Positions 1 to 8,338 of a DNA stretch of 28,357 nucleotides are shown here, piece after piece. The position numbers and the translations under genes are program-made. This DNA comes from a virus: positions 1 through 28,357 of the IMG/VR virus record IMGVR_UViG_3300034356_002782. One strand, given 5' to 3'. Each line of letters starts with the position of its first letter. Position 1 is the first letter of the stretch. The notes under the pieces are model-generated. The model worked only from the letters and a program-made list of their open reading frames with translations. It ran no database searches and was not told the DNA's origin.

Positions 1-175
1 TAATCGGGATAATTTTTATGTTAGGAAAATCCATGTATAAGTGATTGATAGTTTTATACAAATGCTCTTTGCAGAACAAATCCACTTCCCCATACTTATC
101 AGCTAATTGATGAACAAGACCATTGCACATGAAATGGTCACCTAACCCTGTATGATGTAATAATGCGATACCCAT
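1..175 (-). CDS. Probable glycosyltransferase, N-terminus only (runs off left edge)
   Basis: An open frame starts with ATG at 175 and runs off the window after 58 codons, so only the N-terminus is seen. It begins MGIALLHHTGLGDHFMCNGL, a hydrophobic strand followed by a glycine-rich G-L-G-D-H turn and a Cys-Asn-Gly helix start. Such a start is usual in GT-B transferases of the heptosyltransferase (GT9-like) type and in related phage sugar-cassette proteins. An AGGG ribosome site lies just ahead, inside the 7-base gap after the stop of the upstream gene. Its place as the last visible member of a long run of sugar genes supports a role in surface glycan assembly. The exact donor and acceptor cannot be told, and the C-terminal half with the nucleotide-sugar site is missing. 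Confidence 0.6.
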   Translation of the reverse strand, partial: MGIALLHHTGLGDHFMCNGLVHQLADKYGEVDLFCKEHLYKTINHLYMDFPNIKIIPI

Positions 176-182
176 TTTAACC

Positions 183-818
183 CTATACTAAAGCGCCGGG
201 ATATACTGGAGATTCATCTTCTGAATATGTTTGACCAATAAAGTCCATACCAATACTTTCATATGTTTCTCGCATCCAAGCAGTTTCCTTGATACCATAA
301 ATTTTACAATTATCTTTTAACACCGGCCATACAACATCTCGCAAATAAAATTGATCCACCAAATAAGAATGCGTATACCAATATTGTTCCATAGGTTTAT
401 GCAAATTTATATGAAGTCCATTTTTAATACCCCACATACCTGCCAGCATTGGAAACTCGTAGTGATTAATATGATCTCGTATTACGCACATTTTTTCTTT
501 ACTAAGTAACCAATCATCTACAATGCGTTTTTCTCTTTCCGATAACCGAGAATCACAATCTCTAGATATAACAATTGTATCTTCGAGCATATCAAAAAAT
601 CGCCAAAATGCTCCAAATGATCCATCGGCAATTCGTACTAATTCTACATTATTAAATTCGTTTAAAATTTTAATGTAGGTTGAAGGTACGGTATCATTAT
701 AATAAAAAATACATATCCATTCTGGAAAAATTGTTTTAGCTAATTGTGCATTGCGTATTGCTCCGGCACAATATTTAGGATTATTACCCCAAAGACTAAA
801 CGCTATAATTTTTTTCAT
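183..818 (-). CDS. Putative GT-A-type glycosyltransferase (DxD protein)
   Basis: A 211-residue protein beginning MKKIIAFSLWGNN. It carries an S-R-D-C-D-S-R segment with a DxD motif at residues 87-89, where GT-A transferases bind a metal and nucleotide sugar. Before it lies the alternating hydrophobic/acidic pattern of a Rossmann-like half. Past it are aromatic-rich segments (EQYWYTHSYLVDQFYLRD) common in phage sugar transferases. No signal peptide or membrane span is seen, so it should act in the cytoplasm. Its ATG overlaps the stop of the upstream transferase by four bases (ATGA), which implies translational coupling. The family is not named with certainty; the DxD and the context make a transferase most likely, but the substrate is unknown. 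Confidence 0.6.
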   Translation of the reverse strand: MKKIIAFSLWGNNPKYCAGAIRNAQLAKTIFPEWICIFYYNDTVPSTYIKILNEFNNVELVRIADGSFGAFWRFFDMLEDTIVISRDCDSRLSEREKRIVDDWLLSKEKMCVIRDHINHYEFPMLAGMWGIKNGLHINLHKPMEQYWYTHSYLVDQFYLRDVVWPVLKDNCKIYGIKETAWMRETYESIGMDFIGQTYSEDESPVYPGALV

Positions 819-1534
819 GCCGGCGTCTGATAATATTTGGTTAAATTTTCCCGATCACCTTTGATGTATCGAAACGCTTCTTGAAGATCCTCGGGCAAAG
901 TATCATATAACTGTTGCATTTCTTTTTCTGCTTGGTTAGTATCATATCCTGTACCTAGCGGATGCTGAATTGTATGATTGTAGTCTCGTATTACAGGTCG
1001 CTGATTAATAAAACATAGGCTAGGTAATATAATATCCCAAGACCAACCCATCTTATATTGTTCAAGATTTAGATTACGTTCTTTGTAGAGTTTTAAAATA
1101 TCTCTATGGATGAACCAACAAGTGCAATCTGTGTTTGCTACAATTTTTAATCCGTCAATCGGAAAATATAAACTATTAATATCTGTTCTGCTAGAGTCAT
1201 ACCATGTATAATCTACATTAGGTGCATAAATGCCCCAATCTGACATCTCAAAATATTTGTTTGCATCGTCATATAGTTTAGGCCAGTCATTATATGATGC
1301 ATCACCTTGTATATGAAATAATACTTCATTGTCGGTCTCTAAAAATAATTCAACTGCTTTGGCAAATTGCGCACCAAAATAAGCATCATTCCCAATGTGA
1401 TGCCATTCAGGAATATCGTTGTAGATTTCGTCGCTGTTAATAATAACAGGATTGAAATCTTTTAATTGTAGTTCTTTGTTATACGTATTGTCGTATTGGC
1501 CTACCCAATTAAAAATGAAGGTTTGTATTTTCAT
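815..1534 (-). CDS. Putative glycosyltransferase, GT-A-like
   Basis: A 239-residue protein with no signal peptide or membrane span. After a short beta-strand start (MKIQTFIFNWVGQ) it has a hydrophobic strand ending in H-I-Q-G-D-A at residues 74-79, followed by Y-N-D-W. This looks like the metal/nucleotide-binding edge of a GT-A fold, with D78 in the place of the DxD motif. A later C-x-C-W-F-I-H-R-D stretch around residues 137-145 may form part of the acceptor side. It overlaps both neighbours by four bases, so it is translated as part of a coupled chain of sugar genes. It could be a GT2-related enzyme or a phage-specific family. The fold call is inference from motif spacing. Confidence 0.5.
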   Translation of the reverse strand: MKIQTFIFNWVGQYDNTYNKELQLKDFNPVIINSDEIYNDIPEWHHIGNDAYFGAQFAKAVELFLETDNEVLFHIQGDASYNDWPKLYDDANKYFEMSDWGIYAPNVDYTWYDSSRTDINSLYFPIDGLKIVANTDCTCWFIHRDILKLYKERNLNLEQYKMGWSWDIILPSLCFINQRPVIRDYNHTIQHPLGTGYDTNQAEKEMQQLYDTLPEDLQEAFRYIKGDRENLTKYYQTPA

Positions 1535-2409
1535 TCTTCTCTCATGTCAATTTTATTATAAACTACCGATTCAAACCAATTTAAGAAATTATTTAGCATA
1601 ACATAATCTCTAGGTATATTTCCAGCAAAAGGACTTGCTGCTAGGATTCTATTATATAGGTCATCGTCGTTATCAATCATCTTAACATAATCTACTACTG
1701 CATCTAAATCATAGAAATTATTTACATTGATAAAGGATAGCGGATTAAAATCTGCAGTTATTGTTGGGCTACCCCAGTAAATAGGGATAGTCTTTGCATA
1801 ATATGCATGTAGAATTTTCTCTGTCACATAACCCGGATTCGCACTCGACTCAAAACAAATATTAAATTTTCTTGAGGATAGAAAATCAATCTTTGCTTGT
1901 TCCCCGTCAAGACTAGCATTAATGTTATTATATAGTGTGCCGCCACTGTCAACTTTTTTGTACTTACCTAAACGTCGAAAGAAGTCATTACGTATTTCGC
2001 ATTTAGGATTTCCTACAACAAAAGAACAAAAATCTGTTTTTTCCTTAGGTAGATTATCCTGAAGAATGTGATAATAGTCATAACCAGTATTATGAATTTG
2101 ATCTAACGACCACATATAGATTACAAATAACGGTAAACGATAATGCCAATTGCTGTAATTGTGATCGAAGGATATTGCATAATGACAATCATAATCCTCT
2201 GGACGACGATTTTCTCCAGTATAGAAAATCTTAACTACATCCTTCTTATCGAATTTAGTATTGTTTGTTCCGAAATTATCATCGCCAAAAATTAAATAAT
2301 CGGGATTTTCGTTATCAATTTCTACATCAAATCTATTAGCTAACAGACTAGCAAAGAATGTAGATAAATGTTCATGTGTATCGGTAAAACCCAATTTTAA
2401 TTTTTTCAT
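1531..2409 (-). CDS. GT10 family alpha-1,3-fucosyltransferase-like protein
   Basis: This 292-residue protein carries the hallmark of GT10 fucosyltransferases. The block at residues 181-199 starts KFNICFESS and ends GYVTEKI, followed by A-Y-Y-A and P-I-Y-W-G-S-P at 209-215; this forms the GDP-fucose site. A G-E-N segment (65-67) and F-C-S-F-V-V-G-N-P (127-135) match the other conserved family blocks. GT10 enzymes are inverting transferases that move L-fucose from GDP-L-fucose to GlcNAc or Glc residues; bacterial forms act in the cytoplasm on lipopolysaccharide. GDP-mannose dehydratase and a GDP-fucose-synthase-like enzyme in the same cassette would supply the donor. The nearby ColD-type enzyme raises the alternative that the moved sugar is colitose. 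The ATG overlaps the stop of the preceding gene by four bases. Confidence 0.85.
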   Translation of the reverse strand: MKKLKLGFTDTHEHLSTFFASLLANRFDVEIDNENPDYLIFGDDNFGTNNTKFDKKDVVKIFYTGENRRPEDYDCHYAISFDHNYSNWHYRLPLFVIYMWSLDQIHNTGYDYYHILQDNLPKEKTDFCSFVVGNPKCEIRNDFFRRLGKYKKVDSGGTLYNNINASLDGEQAKIDFLSSRKFNICFESSANPGYVTEKILHAYYAKTIPIYWGSPTITADFNPLSFINVNNFYDLDAVVDYVKMIDNDDDLYNRILAASPFAGNIPRDYVMLNNFLNWFESVVYNKIDMREE

Positions 2410-3380
2410 AGGCTATTCGCTAGTTCGTTTAAAGAGTTTTTAATATTAGTTGCATCAGCATCTGTTAAATTATGAATATCTGAAATAGGAACAATTTTAT
2501 AATCGCATTTAAGATTCATATTATTCGACATTGTTTCTGTTGGTTTTTTCGCACCGGTATGGAATGCTTCTCCCCAACTAACATTATACGATAAAAACTT
2601 CTTGGTTGAATTCATATAATTTGTTTTTGTTTCGCAAAATACAAAAGGACCAGAATTCTTACCAACAATACCATCTACGTGTTCGCTCAAATATGAAATT
2701 TCTTGAAGGTCGCAAAATCCTTTATCTTCCCATGGTGCACGTTTTTCATCTTCGAGTTCTGTGTCTTTAATGATATCATCAGTAAATAGAATATTTGTTT
2801 CTTCAGTATCAAATTTTGAAGTACAAATAAAATGTACGTCAGAATTTTCTTTAGCAGTGCTATGAATAAAATCAGACATATTATATGAGAATGATTGTCC
2901 TGATTGTGGCGCACCATTGCAGATTAGAATTTTCTTAATACCAATAGATTCACTTAAATACTCATCAATAGTAGTAGTGTCAAATCTACTAAAATCTATA
3001 GATGGCAAATAAAATTCTTTTTCTGTGTTTAGTTTTAACTCCACACTAAATGCCGCATTAATGGTTTCAAAAATTTTCTGCCATTGATGCCAAAGCGAAT
3101 CCATATTAATTCCGCCATGCTCACAGAATATATCCCAGAAACATCCTATCCAAGTATTAATATACAGAGTATCTTCTTCCTGATAGAACGGAGTCTTTGC
3201 ATCTAAATCGGTAGGTTGTCCTACCTTCGGAATATCTAAATCCCTAGTTAATTTAGAATGATTAAAATGCATATACTCAAATTCTAAATCAGGCAATTCT
3301 CGTTTTAATTGACGAACATATTCTTTATGCGTCAACAAATCGCCTCTATGGTAATGATTAAAGAATACAATTTTAGCCAT
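2406..3380 (-). CDS. Unassigned glycan-cassette protein, possible GT-B transferase
   Basis: A 324-residue cytoplasmic protein starting MAKIVFFNHYHRGDLLTHK. The N-terminal strand plus H-x-R-G-D turn, and a C-terminal-half strand followed by G-K-N-S-G-P near residue 240, resemble the two nucleotide-binding edges of GT-B transferases such as GT9. No decisive family motif was recognised, so the function is left open. A beta strand ending I-C-N-G-A-P-Q-S-G at about residues 153-161 probably begins the second Rossmann domain. An AAAGGTG ribosome site supports the ATG, which overlaps the upstream stop by eight bases. Its place between a DUF4254-like protein and a GT10 fucosyltransferase argues for a role in the same glycan. 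Confidence 0.5.
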   Translation of the reverse strand: MAKIVFFNHYHRGDLLTHKEYVRQLKRELPDLEFEYMHFNHSKLTRDLDIPKVGQPTDLDAKTPFYQEEDTLYINTWIGCFWDIFCEHGGINMDSLWHQWQKIFETINAAFSVELKLNTEKEFYLPSIDFSRFDTTTIDEYLSESIGIKKILICNGAPQSGQSFSYNMSDFIHSTAKENSDVHFICTSKFDTEETNILFTDDIIKDTELEDEKRAPWEDKGFCDLQEISYLSEHVDGIVGKNSGPFVFCETKTNYMNSTKKFLSYNVSWGEAFHTGAKKPTETMSNNMNLKCDYKIVPISDIHNLTDADATNIKNSLNELANSL

Positions 3381-3720
3381 TATCTACACCTTTATATAAT
3401 TTTACTGAATCTTCTTTTAACGATTTGTTCGTTCGAATTGCGTCATCCACCATAGTGTTAATTGCTTGTACGTATTTAGGACGCTTAACCTTAAAGCAAA
3501 TATCAACCTTGCGTTTCAATTCTGCAAGTTCTGCATCTGTTTTTGCTGCTTGCATCGCATCTTCTAACATCCACATACGAATATGAATAATTGCTAATTT
3601 CTCAATAATCTCGCCTAGATTATCTGTTGCGATATATTCCGAATCCGGCATATCTTCTTGACATACCCGATCGACTGTATTTTTAATAATTGCTTCTATA
3701 CTTTCACCCAATGTTGACAT
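3373..3720 (-). CDS. Small helical protein, DUF4254-like
   Basis: A 115-residue, mostly helical protein. The segment I-I-H-I-R-M-W-M-L-E-D (44-54) followed by L-K-R-K-V-D-I-C-F-K-V-K-R-P (68-81) and an I-N-T-M-V-D helix resembles DUF4254, a family often found in LPS and capsule gene clusters whose biochemical role is not known to me. An AGGAGA ribosome site eight bases ahead of the ATG supports this start. The start lies 17 bases inside the end of the ColD-type gene, so the two are tightly coupled. A perfect sigma70-type promoter about 290 bases upstream, inside the ColD-type gene, could drive it and the transferases that follow. The family call is by remembered pattern and is moderate. Confidence 0.55.
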   Translation of the reverse strand: MSTLGESIEAIIKNTVDRVCQEDMPDSEYIATDNLGEIIEKLAIIHIRMWMLEDAMQAAKTDAELAELKRKVDICFKVKRPKYVQAINTMVDDAIRTNKSLKEDSVKLYKGVDNG

Positions 3721-4873
3721 ATATTTCTCCTACAACTTTATCTAAAAATCTCATATCTTCCAAAGTAACAAAGTGATTGTTGCCAATATACACACCCTGT
3801 GTCTGAATAATATCTGCGTTTGTTATTTCTTTATCGGTGTCAATACTATATTCTGCTAAAAACGGTTGACGCAATAAATTACCTGATACTACCGGTCGAT
3901 ATTCTATACCATTTTTTGTAAACGTATCTTTCATTGCCCTCATTATTTCTGGCGACTTGCAGATAAACGGCAAACAGAAACTACTATTACCTATAGAGTT
4001 TTTAATATTATAAAACAGATGCGGATATTTGTCAATAATTTTACAGAATATTTCATGATTTTTATTCCGAATAGTTATCATCTCATCTAATCGCTTTAGT
4101 TGAGATGAACCAAGCACGGCGCAAATTTCATGGTTTCTAAAATTATATCCGTCTGTTATGAATAAAAATTGTTTGTCTATATCCTTATATGTTTCTGCAT
4201 ATTCGGCAAACCGAGTGGACTCTCTAGCAAAACCATGACTGCGTTTCATCTTCATTAAATCATAAAGATCATCGTTGTTTGTAGATATCATGCCACCTTC
4301 AATTGTAGACATATGATGCCCGAAGTAAAAGCTAAAGGTAGCTCCCATACTATTTGCGCCTCGTTTAATTCCGGCAATGTCTGTACACCCATGCGATTCG
4401 CATACGTCATCTAAAATAATTGCGTTTGTAAATATGCGTTTTAGTACTTCGTTATCTGCAGAAAATCCTAATAGGTGCGTAACAAATACCATTTTAATAT
4501 CATGCTTTTTAGATATCTTAATAGCATCAGTTAGATCAAAACTAAAGTTTGATAGATTAACATCGCAGAAGATAGGAGTTAATCCTAACTGTATAATAGG
4601 GGCAACATTTGTCATCCATGTACATGCCGGCACTAATACCTTGTCGCCAGGTTTTAAATTGTATAATTCTTTTGCGGCGGCAATCAGTAAAAAGTTTGCT
4701 GTACTACCTGAGGATACATATAAAGAATGTTTTGCGCCTAACCAAGTACTCCATTCCTTTTCAAACTGCTTTACTCGTTCACCGTTAGTGAATTTATCAG
4801 CAGTCATGGCAAAATATGCCATTTTTAATCTATCGGTGAATGTAATTGTTTCACCCATCAACGGCCATCTCAT
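3704..4873 (-). CDS. colD: ColD-type GDP-4-keto-6-deoxymannose 3-dehydrase (DegT fold, His in place of PLP Lys)
   Basis: This 389-residue protein has the DegT/DnrJ/EryC1 fold, with S-S-G-S-T-A-N at 54-60, a pyridine-binding D-D at 155-156 and S-F-Y-F-G-H-H at 181-187. The residue that forms the cofactor Schiff base in aminotransferases is Lys five positions after this Ser; here it is His186, followed by a second His. This His-His signature marks the 3-dehydrase branch (ColD, RfbH/E1), which removes the C3 hydroxyl of a 4-keto-6-deoxy sugar instead of transaminating it. Length matches E. coli ColD (about 388 residues). C-terminal G-I-E-Y-R-P-V-V-S-G-N and G-V-Y-I-G-N-N-H also recall ColD. GMD in the same cassette makes the expected substrate. 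A GGGG ribosome site and an ATGA overlap with the preceding gene support the start. Confidence 0.85.
   Translation of the reverse strand: MRWPLMGETITFTDRLKMAYFAMTADKFTNGERVKQFEKEWSTWLGAKHSLYVSSGSTANFLLIAAAKELYNLKPGDKVLVPACTWMTNVAPIIQLGLTPIFCDVNLSNFSFDLTDAIKISKKHDIKMVFVTHLLGFSADNEVLKRIFTNAIILDDVCESHGCTDIAGIKRGANSMGATFSFYFGHHMSTIEGGMISTNNDDLYDLMKMKRSHGFARESTRFAEYAETYKDIDKQFLFITDGYNFRNHEICAVLGSSQLKRLDEMITIRNKNHEIFCKIIDKYPHLFYNIKNSIGNSSFCLPFICKSPEIMRAMKDTFTKNGIEYRPVVSGNLLRQPFLAEYSIDTDKEITNADIIQTQGVYIGNNHFVTLEDMRFLDKVVGEIYVNIG
4007..4035 (-). promoter_or_regulatory. Perfect sigma70-type promoter inside the ColD-type gene
   Basis: Read on the minus strand, TTGACA (4035-4030) is followed by exactly 17 bases and TATAAT (4012-4007). 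It sits in the last third of the ColD-type gene and would start RNA at about 4000, upstream of the DUF4254-like gene at 3720 and the transferase genes after it. It is one of five identical-consensus promoters in the window, all on the coding strand. There is no extended TG motif. Confidence 0.6.
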
Positions 4874-5811
4874 AGCATCCCCTTTTCTTTTTTATACCAT
4901 TCTATTGTACGTTTTAGCCCTTCGTTAAAATCTACTTTGGCATTCCAACCAAGTGCATTCAATTTACTATTATCCATTTTACGTCTAGGTGTACCGTTCG
5001 GTTTATCTGTATTCCAAACTATTTCTCCGGTGAACCCCATTGCGGATTTAAGATTTTCTGCTAAATCTTTAATTGTTAATTCCTCATTACTACCCACGTT
5101 AATGAACTGTGCCTCATTATAAGTTTGCATTAGAAAGACGCATGCGTCTGCAAGATCATCTACATATAAAAACTCTCGTGTAGGAGTACCGTCACCCCAG
5201 CATTCAATCGTGTCATCATTGTTAATGATGGCATTTCTTAACTTTGTAATAATGCCAGGAATAACGTGCCCGTGTTCCGGTATAAAATTATCATTGGGTC
5301 CATATAAATTTGCAGGCATACAACTAATCGCATTGAAACCATACTGCCGTCTATAATATTCGCACATTCTTAGACCAGTAATTTTTGCTAAAGCATAACC
5401 CTCATTAGTTGGTTCTAATGGCGCAGTCAACAAATATTCTTCTTTAATTGGCTGGGGGGTCACCTTAGGATAGATGCAAGCCGATCCTAAAAACAATAAT
5501 TTCTTAGCTCCATTTCTATATGCAGAATCTATAACATTTGATTGTATTAGAAGATTGTCATAGATAAAGTCGGCGGGATGAGTATAATTCCAATTTATTC
5601 CTCCGACTTTTGCTGCAGCAAGAAATATAAATTCTGGTTTTTCCGCTTTAAAGAATTCTTTAACCTCCAATTGATTTCTAAGATCAAGAGATTCCTTATC
5701 TCGCAAAACAAGATTATTAAATCCTTCGCTTCGCAACTTATTTACTATTGCTGAACCAACTAATCCCTTATGACCAGCAACAAATATTTTACTACTTTTA
5801 TACATTTCCAT
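4870..5811 (-). CDS. fcl: GDP-L-fucose synthase-like SDR (or GDP-L-colitose synthase, ColC)
   Basis: A 313-residue extended SDR. The NADP site G-H-K-G-L-V-G-S is at 13-20, followed by S110/C112 in G-S-A-C-I-Y-P, the Y139-A-L-A-K143 catalytic pair, N-L-Y-G-P-N-D-N at 168-175 and H182-V-I-P. These match Ser, Cys, Tyr, Lys and His of E. coli GDP-fucose synthase, offset by about three. The enzyme epimerises C3/C5 and reduces C4 of GDP-4-keto-6-deoxymannose, giving GDP-L-fucose. The colitose enzyme ColC is a close relative that epimerises C5 of the 3-deoxy intermediate, and sequence alone cannot separate the two. The ColD-type gene lies directly downstream with an ATGA overlap, favouring a colitose role or dual use. 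The AGGA site fits the ATG at 5811, not the second ATG at 5805. Confidence 0.85.
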   Translation of the reverse strand: MEMYKSSKIFVAGHKGLVGSAIVNKLRSEGFNNLVLRDKESLDLRNQLEVKEFFKAEKPEFIFLAAAKVGGINWNYTHPADFIYDNLLIQSNVIDSAYRNGAKKLLFLGSACIYPKVTPQPIKEEYLLTAPLEPTNEGYALAKITGLRMCEYYRRQYGFNAISCMPANLYGPNDNFIPEHGHVIPGIITKLRNAIINNDDTIECWGDGTPTREFLYVDDLADACVFLMQTYNEAQFINVGSNEELTIKDLAENLKSAMGFTGEIVWNTDKPNGTPRRKMDNSKLNALGWNAKVDFNEGLKRTIEWYKKEKGML

Positions 5812-5820
5812 TTTACTATC

Positions 5821-6456
5821 CTATTTTAAAATAAAAACATAATCATGTTTAGATAGTTGTTCTGCTAACTTATGGGTATTAGATAAGACATCGGAAATAG
5901 TTTGTATATCGTCATGCCATTCTATTAGTATAACCTTTGGCAAATATTTTTCCAAATTGAATCCTTTTAATACTTGTACTTCATAACCTTCAACATCCAA
6001 AGAAAAGAAATCAACAGTTTTAATATCTAAAGATTCTAATATTTCATCAAGTGTGGTAGTACGTATAGTAAATTCTTCAGTTTTATCTATGCTTGTTGTC
6101 GGTTGCATCCAATCGGAATTATTTCTTAACGGAGAATCTTTAGCCGCAGTCATAAGTCCGGGATCGCCTTGATACACCACTCTACGTACCATTGTTATTT
6201 CCGAATCTGGATACTCCCGATCAACTAATGCATAATTAAATACGCTAGAATCTGGTCTGTTATTTCGACACATTTCTGCAGAATCCGAATTTGGTTCAAC
6301 TAAAACTCCTGTCCAATTTTTGTATTTTTCAAGATACCAAGTATTACTTTGAGTATATCCATCTGCCCCGCCTACTTCAATAAAAAATCCAAAATCATAA
6401 TTTAAATATTTTTCCGTAATTATTTTATTGATATTTCGATATGAAGGAGGGAACAT
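5821..6456 (-). CDS. FkbM-family SAM-dependent methyltransferase
   Basis: A 211-residue protein with the FkbM pattern. I-E-V-G-G-A-D-G (26-33) is the SAM-binding loop, V-E-P (53-55) carries the acidic residue for the ribose, and F-F-S-L-D-V-E-G-Y-E (149-158) followed by V-L-K-G-F is the family's conserved C-terminal block. FkbM enzymes O-methylate sugars and polyketides. Between GMD and the fucose/colitose synthase gene, it probably methylates a hydroxyl of the phage-directed sugar. Its ATG shares one base with the GMD stop (TAATG), with GGAGG-like purines nearby. No signal peptide is present, so it acts in the cytoplasm. The acceptor sugar and position are unknown. Confidence 0.85.
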   Translation of the reverse strand: MFPPSYRNINKIITEKYLNYDFGFFIEVGGADGYTQSNTWYLEKYKNWTGVLVEPNSDSAEMCRNNRPDSSVFNYALVDREYPDSEITMVRRVVYQGDPGLMTAAKDSPLRNNSDWMQPTTSIDKTEEFTIRTTTLDEILESLDIKTVDFFSLDVEGYEVQVLKGFNLEKYLPKVILIEWHDDIQTISDVLSNTHKLAEQLSKHDYVFILK

Positions 6457-7469
6457 TAGTTAAACTCCATACACATTTCTTTTACTAACATATCAAATGT
6501 ATATTCCGGCGACCATCCAAGAATAGTTCTAGCTTTAGTCGAATCTCCTAGTAGAGTCTCTACTTCCGCAGGTCTAAAATATTTAGGATCTACACGAATA
6601 ATAGTTTTTCCTGAATTATTATCAATACCCACTTCATCTACGCCGGCGCCTTCCCAACGAATAGACATACCATAATAAGGTGCACATTTTTCGATGAATG
6701 TTTTGACTGAATATTGTTCGCCCGTCGCAATAACAAAATCATCCGGCTTATCTTGTTGCAGCATCATCCACATTGCTCGAACATAATCCTTCGCGTGTCC
6801 CCAATCTCGCATAGCATTTAAGTTGCCCATGTATAAACAATCTTGGTAGCCACCGCTAATATTAACAAGCCCATCTACAATTTTTTTAGTCACAAAATTA
6901 AATCCGCGCCGAGGCGATTCGTGATTGAATAGAATTCCTGAACACGCAAACATATTATATGATTCTCGATAATTTTTAACTATCCAATATGCATATAACT
7001 TAGCTACACCATACGGCGATCTAGGATAAAATGGGGTTGTTTCTTTTTGCGGAGTTTCTTGCACCAATCCATATAATTCCGATGTTGATGCTTGATAAAT
7101 TTTAGTTGTTTTATCCATATTTAAAATTCTAACAGACTCAAGTAATTTTAGAGTACCTAAGCCGTCCACACTTGCAGTATATTCAGGAGTCTCAAAGGAA
7201 ACCATTACGTGACTCTGTGCTGCTAAATTATAAATTTCAGATGGATTGTGTTTCTTAAGAATATTCATTATGGTTAACGAATCCGTTATGTCGCCATAAT
7301 GCAAATGTAAATTTGGATTACTATAGATATGGTCTATTCTACCAGTATTTCTAGACGAGCTACGACGAACTACGCCATGTACCTCATATCCTTTTTCTAG
7401 TAGTAACTCTGCAAGATAAGACCCGTCTTGACCGGTAATGCCTGTGATTAAGGCAATTTTTTTATTCAT
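6456..7469 (-). CDS. gmd: GDP-mannose 4,6-dehydratase
   Basis: A 337-residue extended SDR, close to the usual GMD length. G-I-T-G-Q-D-G (10-16) is the NADP loop with the family-specific Gln-Asp. S-T-S-E-L-Y-G (128-134) holds the catalytic Thr and Glu, and S-P-Y153-G-V-A-K157 is the Tyr/Lys pair. N-H-E-S-P-R-R-G is a GMD signature near residues 183-190. It converts GDP-D-mannose to GDP-4-keto-6-deoxy-D-mannose, the branch point for fucose, colitose, rhamnose and perosamine. I chose ATG 7469: a TTG five codons earlier would also be in frame, but its bases form the GGGAGA ribosome site. The ATG sits one base after the stop of the transferase gene upstream. GDP-mannose would come from the host. 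Confidence 0.93.
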   Translation of the reverse strand: MNKKIALITGITGQDGSYLAELLLEKGYEVHGVVRRSSSRNTGRIDHIYSNPNLHLHYGDITDSLTIMNILKKHNPSEIYNLAAQSHVMVSFETPEYTASVDGLGTLKLLESVRILNMDKTTKIYQASTSELYGLVQETPQKETTPFYPRSPYGVAKLYAYWIVKNYRESYNMFACSGILFNHESPRRGFNFVTKKIVDGLVNISGGYQDCLYMGNLNAMRDWGHAKDYVRAMWMMLQQDKPDDFVIATGEQYSVKTFIEKCAPYYGMSIRWEGAGVDEVGIDNNSGKTIIRVDPKYFRPAEVETLLGDSTKARTILGWSPEYTFDMLVKEMCMEFN

Positions 7470-7470
7470 G

Positions 7471-8304
7471 TTATAATCTCCCAAATAATATATCTTCGTT
7501 ATAATTTAAAATCTTATCAATGGTTTCAGCGGAGGAATGCCATTCACCAATTTTTATATATTTATCACCTGTTAGGTGTGCGCAGTATACCTCAAGATGA
7601 TCTTTTAGCATAGTAGGATTTATGCTATTCGGTAGCCAAAGATCAGTGCAATAAAATTTGTTAATATTTTTAGAACAAAGAGCGGCACCAATAACAAAAG
7701 AACCTGCCCCCGACGACGCAATATTTTTTGCTCTTAGCAAAAGAGAGTAGGAATCTTCAATAGAACACACTCTTGTATCGGTTGTAATTTTAGAAAAATA
7801 ATCTACAATCGGATTACGCAGATCTTCTACAAGAAAAATAACTTTACCGTAATACATATTGAATAGTTTTACATAGTACGCAAAGGGGTTTTGTGGGTGA
7901 GAAGATGGCCAATGAGTGTATATGTCGCCGCTTCTAATATGTATCACCAATACATCGTCGGGCAATGGTTCATCTAGTTCTTTATGATTAATTTTAAGTT
8001 TAGGTAATATATATTCTTCGCAGATATGTTTGCGATGAAAATTTAAAGCATCGACGTCTGTACTAAAGTCGGCATCTGAACCATTGAAAAAGTAAAACCA
8101 ATTGTGAGAATTTGGCGGTATGGCAAATTTATTGTCGCCAAAATTCAAATCAATGGCTTCGATCATCGGGTGATCTGGAGATGTAAAATGTATTTTGTTA
8201 TCTCTGCAGAAATAAATTCCGTTAGATATTTGTTGTATGTTGTTACCTAAACGGCCAAACCATCTAGGAATAAACGTATCATAAGTATTTTCATTAGTGT
8301 GCAT
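7471..8304 (-). CDS. GT11/fucosyltransferase-superfamily-like transferase
   Basis: A cytoplasmic protein of 277 residues from ATG 8304. R-L-G-N-N-I-Q-Q (18-25) matches the N-terminal glycine loop of GT11 alpha-1,2-fucosyltransferases. V-I-H-I-R-S-G-D (120-127) is the H-x-R-x-x-D motif of the GT11/GT23/POFUT superfamily that binds GDP-fucose. It is followed directly by GMD, one step of GDP-fucose synthesis. The frame stays open to a TTG at 8346 next to the stop of the ATPase gene, but those 14 codons would be made of a perfect hairpin, and neither start has a clear ribosome site. I therefore prefer the ATG that immediately follows the hairpin. The sugar could be fucose or a related GDP-6-deoxy sugar. 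Confidence 0.7.
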   Translation of the reverse strand: MHTNENTYDTFIPRWFGRLGNNIQQISNGIYFCRDNKIHFTSPDHPMIEAIDLNFGDNKFAIPPNSHNWFYFFNGSDADFSTDVDALNFHRKHICEEYILPKLKINHKELDEPLPDDVLVIHIRSGDIYTHWPSSHPQNPFAYYVKLFNMYYGKVIFLVEDLRNPIVDYFSKITTDTRVCSIEDSYSLLLRAKNIASSGAGSFVIGAALCSKNINKFYCTDLWLPNSINPTMLKDHLEVYCAHLTGDKYIKIGEWHSSAETIDKILNYNEDILFGRL

Positions 8305-8312
8305 ATACGTAG

Positions 8313-8338
8313 GTATAGCGTACTTGCGTACGCTATAC
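8313..8338 (-). promoter_or_regulatory. Perfect 11-bp hairpin with GCAA tetraloop before the sugar cassette
   Basis: GTATAGCGTAC (8313-8323) and GTACGCTATAC (8328-8338) are exact reverse complements around four bases. On the minus-strand RNA the loop reads GCAA, a stable GNRA tetraloop. It lies between the stop of the AAA+ ATPase gene (8347) and the likely ATG of the GT11-like gene (8304). No U-tract follows, so it is not a standard intrinsic terminator. An RNA-processing, stability or translation-control element is more likely. Confidence 0.75.

Noticed and set aside
3704-4873. DegT-fold protein as a sugar aminotransferase (e.g. perosamine synthase)
   Set aside because: The Lys needed for transamination is His186; the His-His motif places it with 3-dehydrases.
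4377-4928. A 183-codon open frame on the plus strand
   Set aside because: It is fully antisense to the ColD-type gene and its junction with the SDR gene, both of which have clear motifs and ribosome sites; its own product shows no domain.
7559-7566. GATAAATA before gmd as a late promoter
   Set aside because: Matches only the relaxed NATAAATA form, lies inside the GT11-like gene, and similar strings occur at random in this AT-rich DNA.
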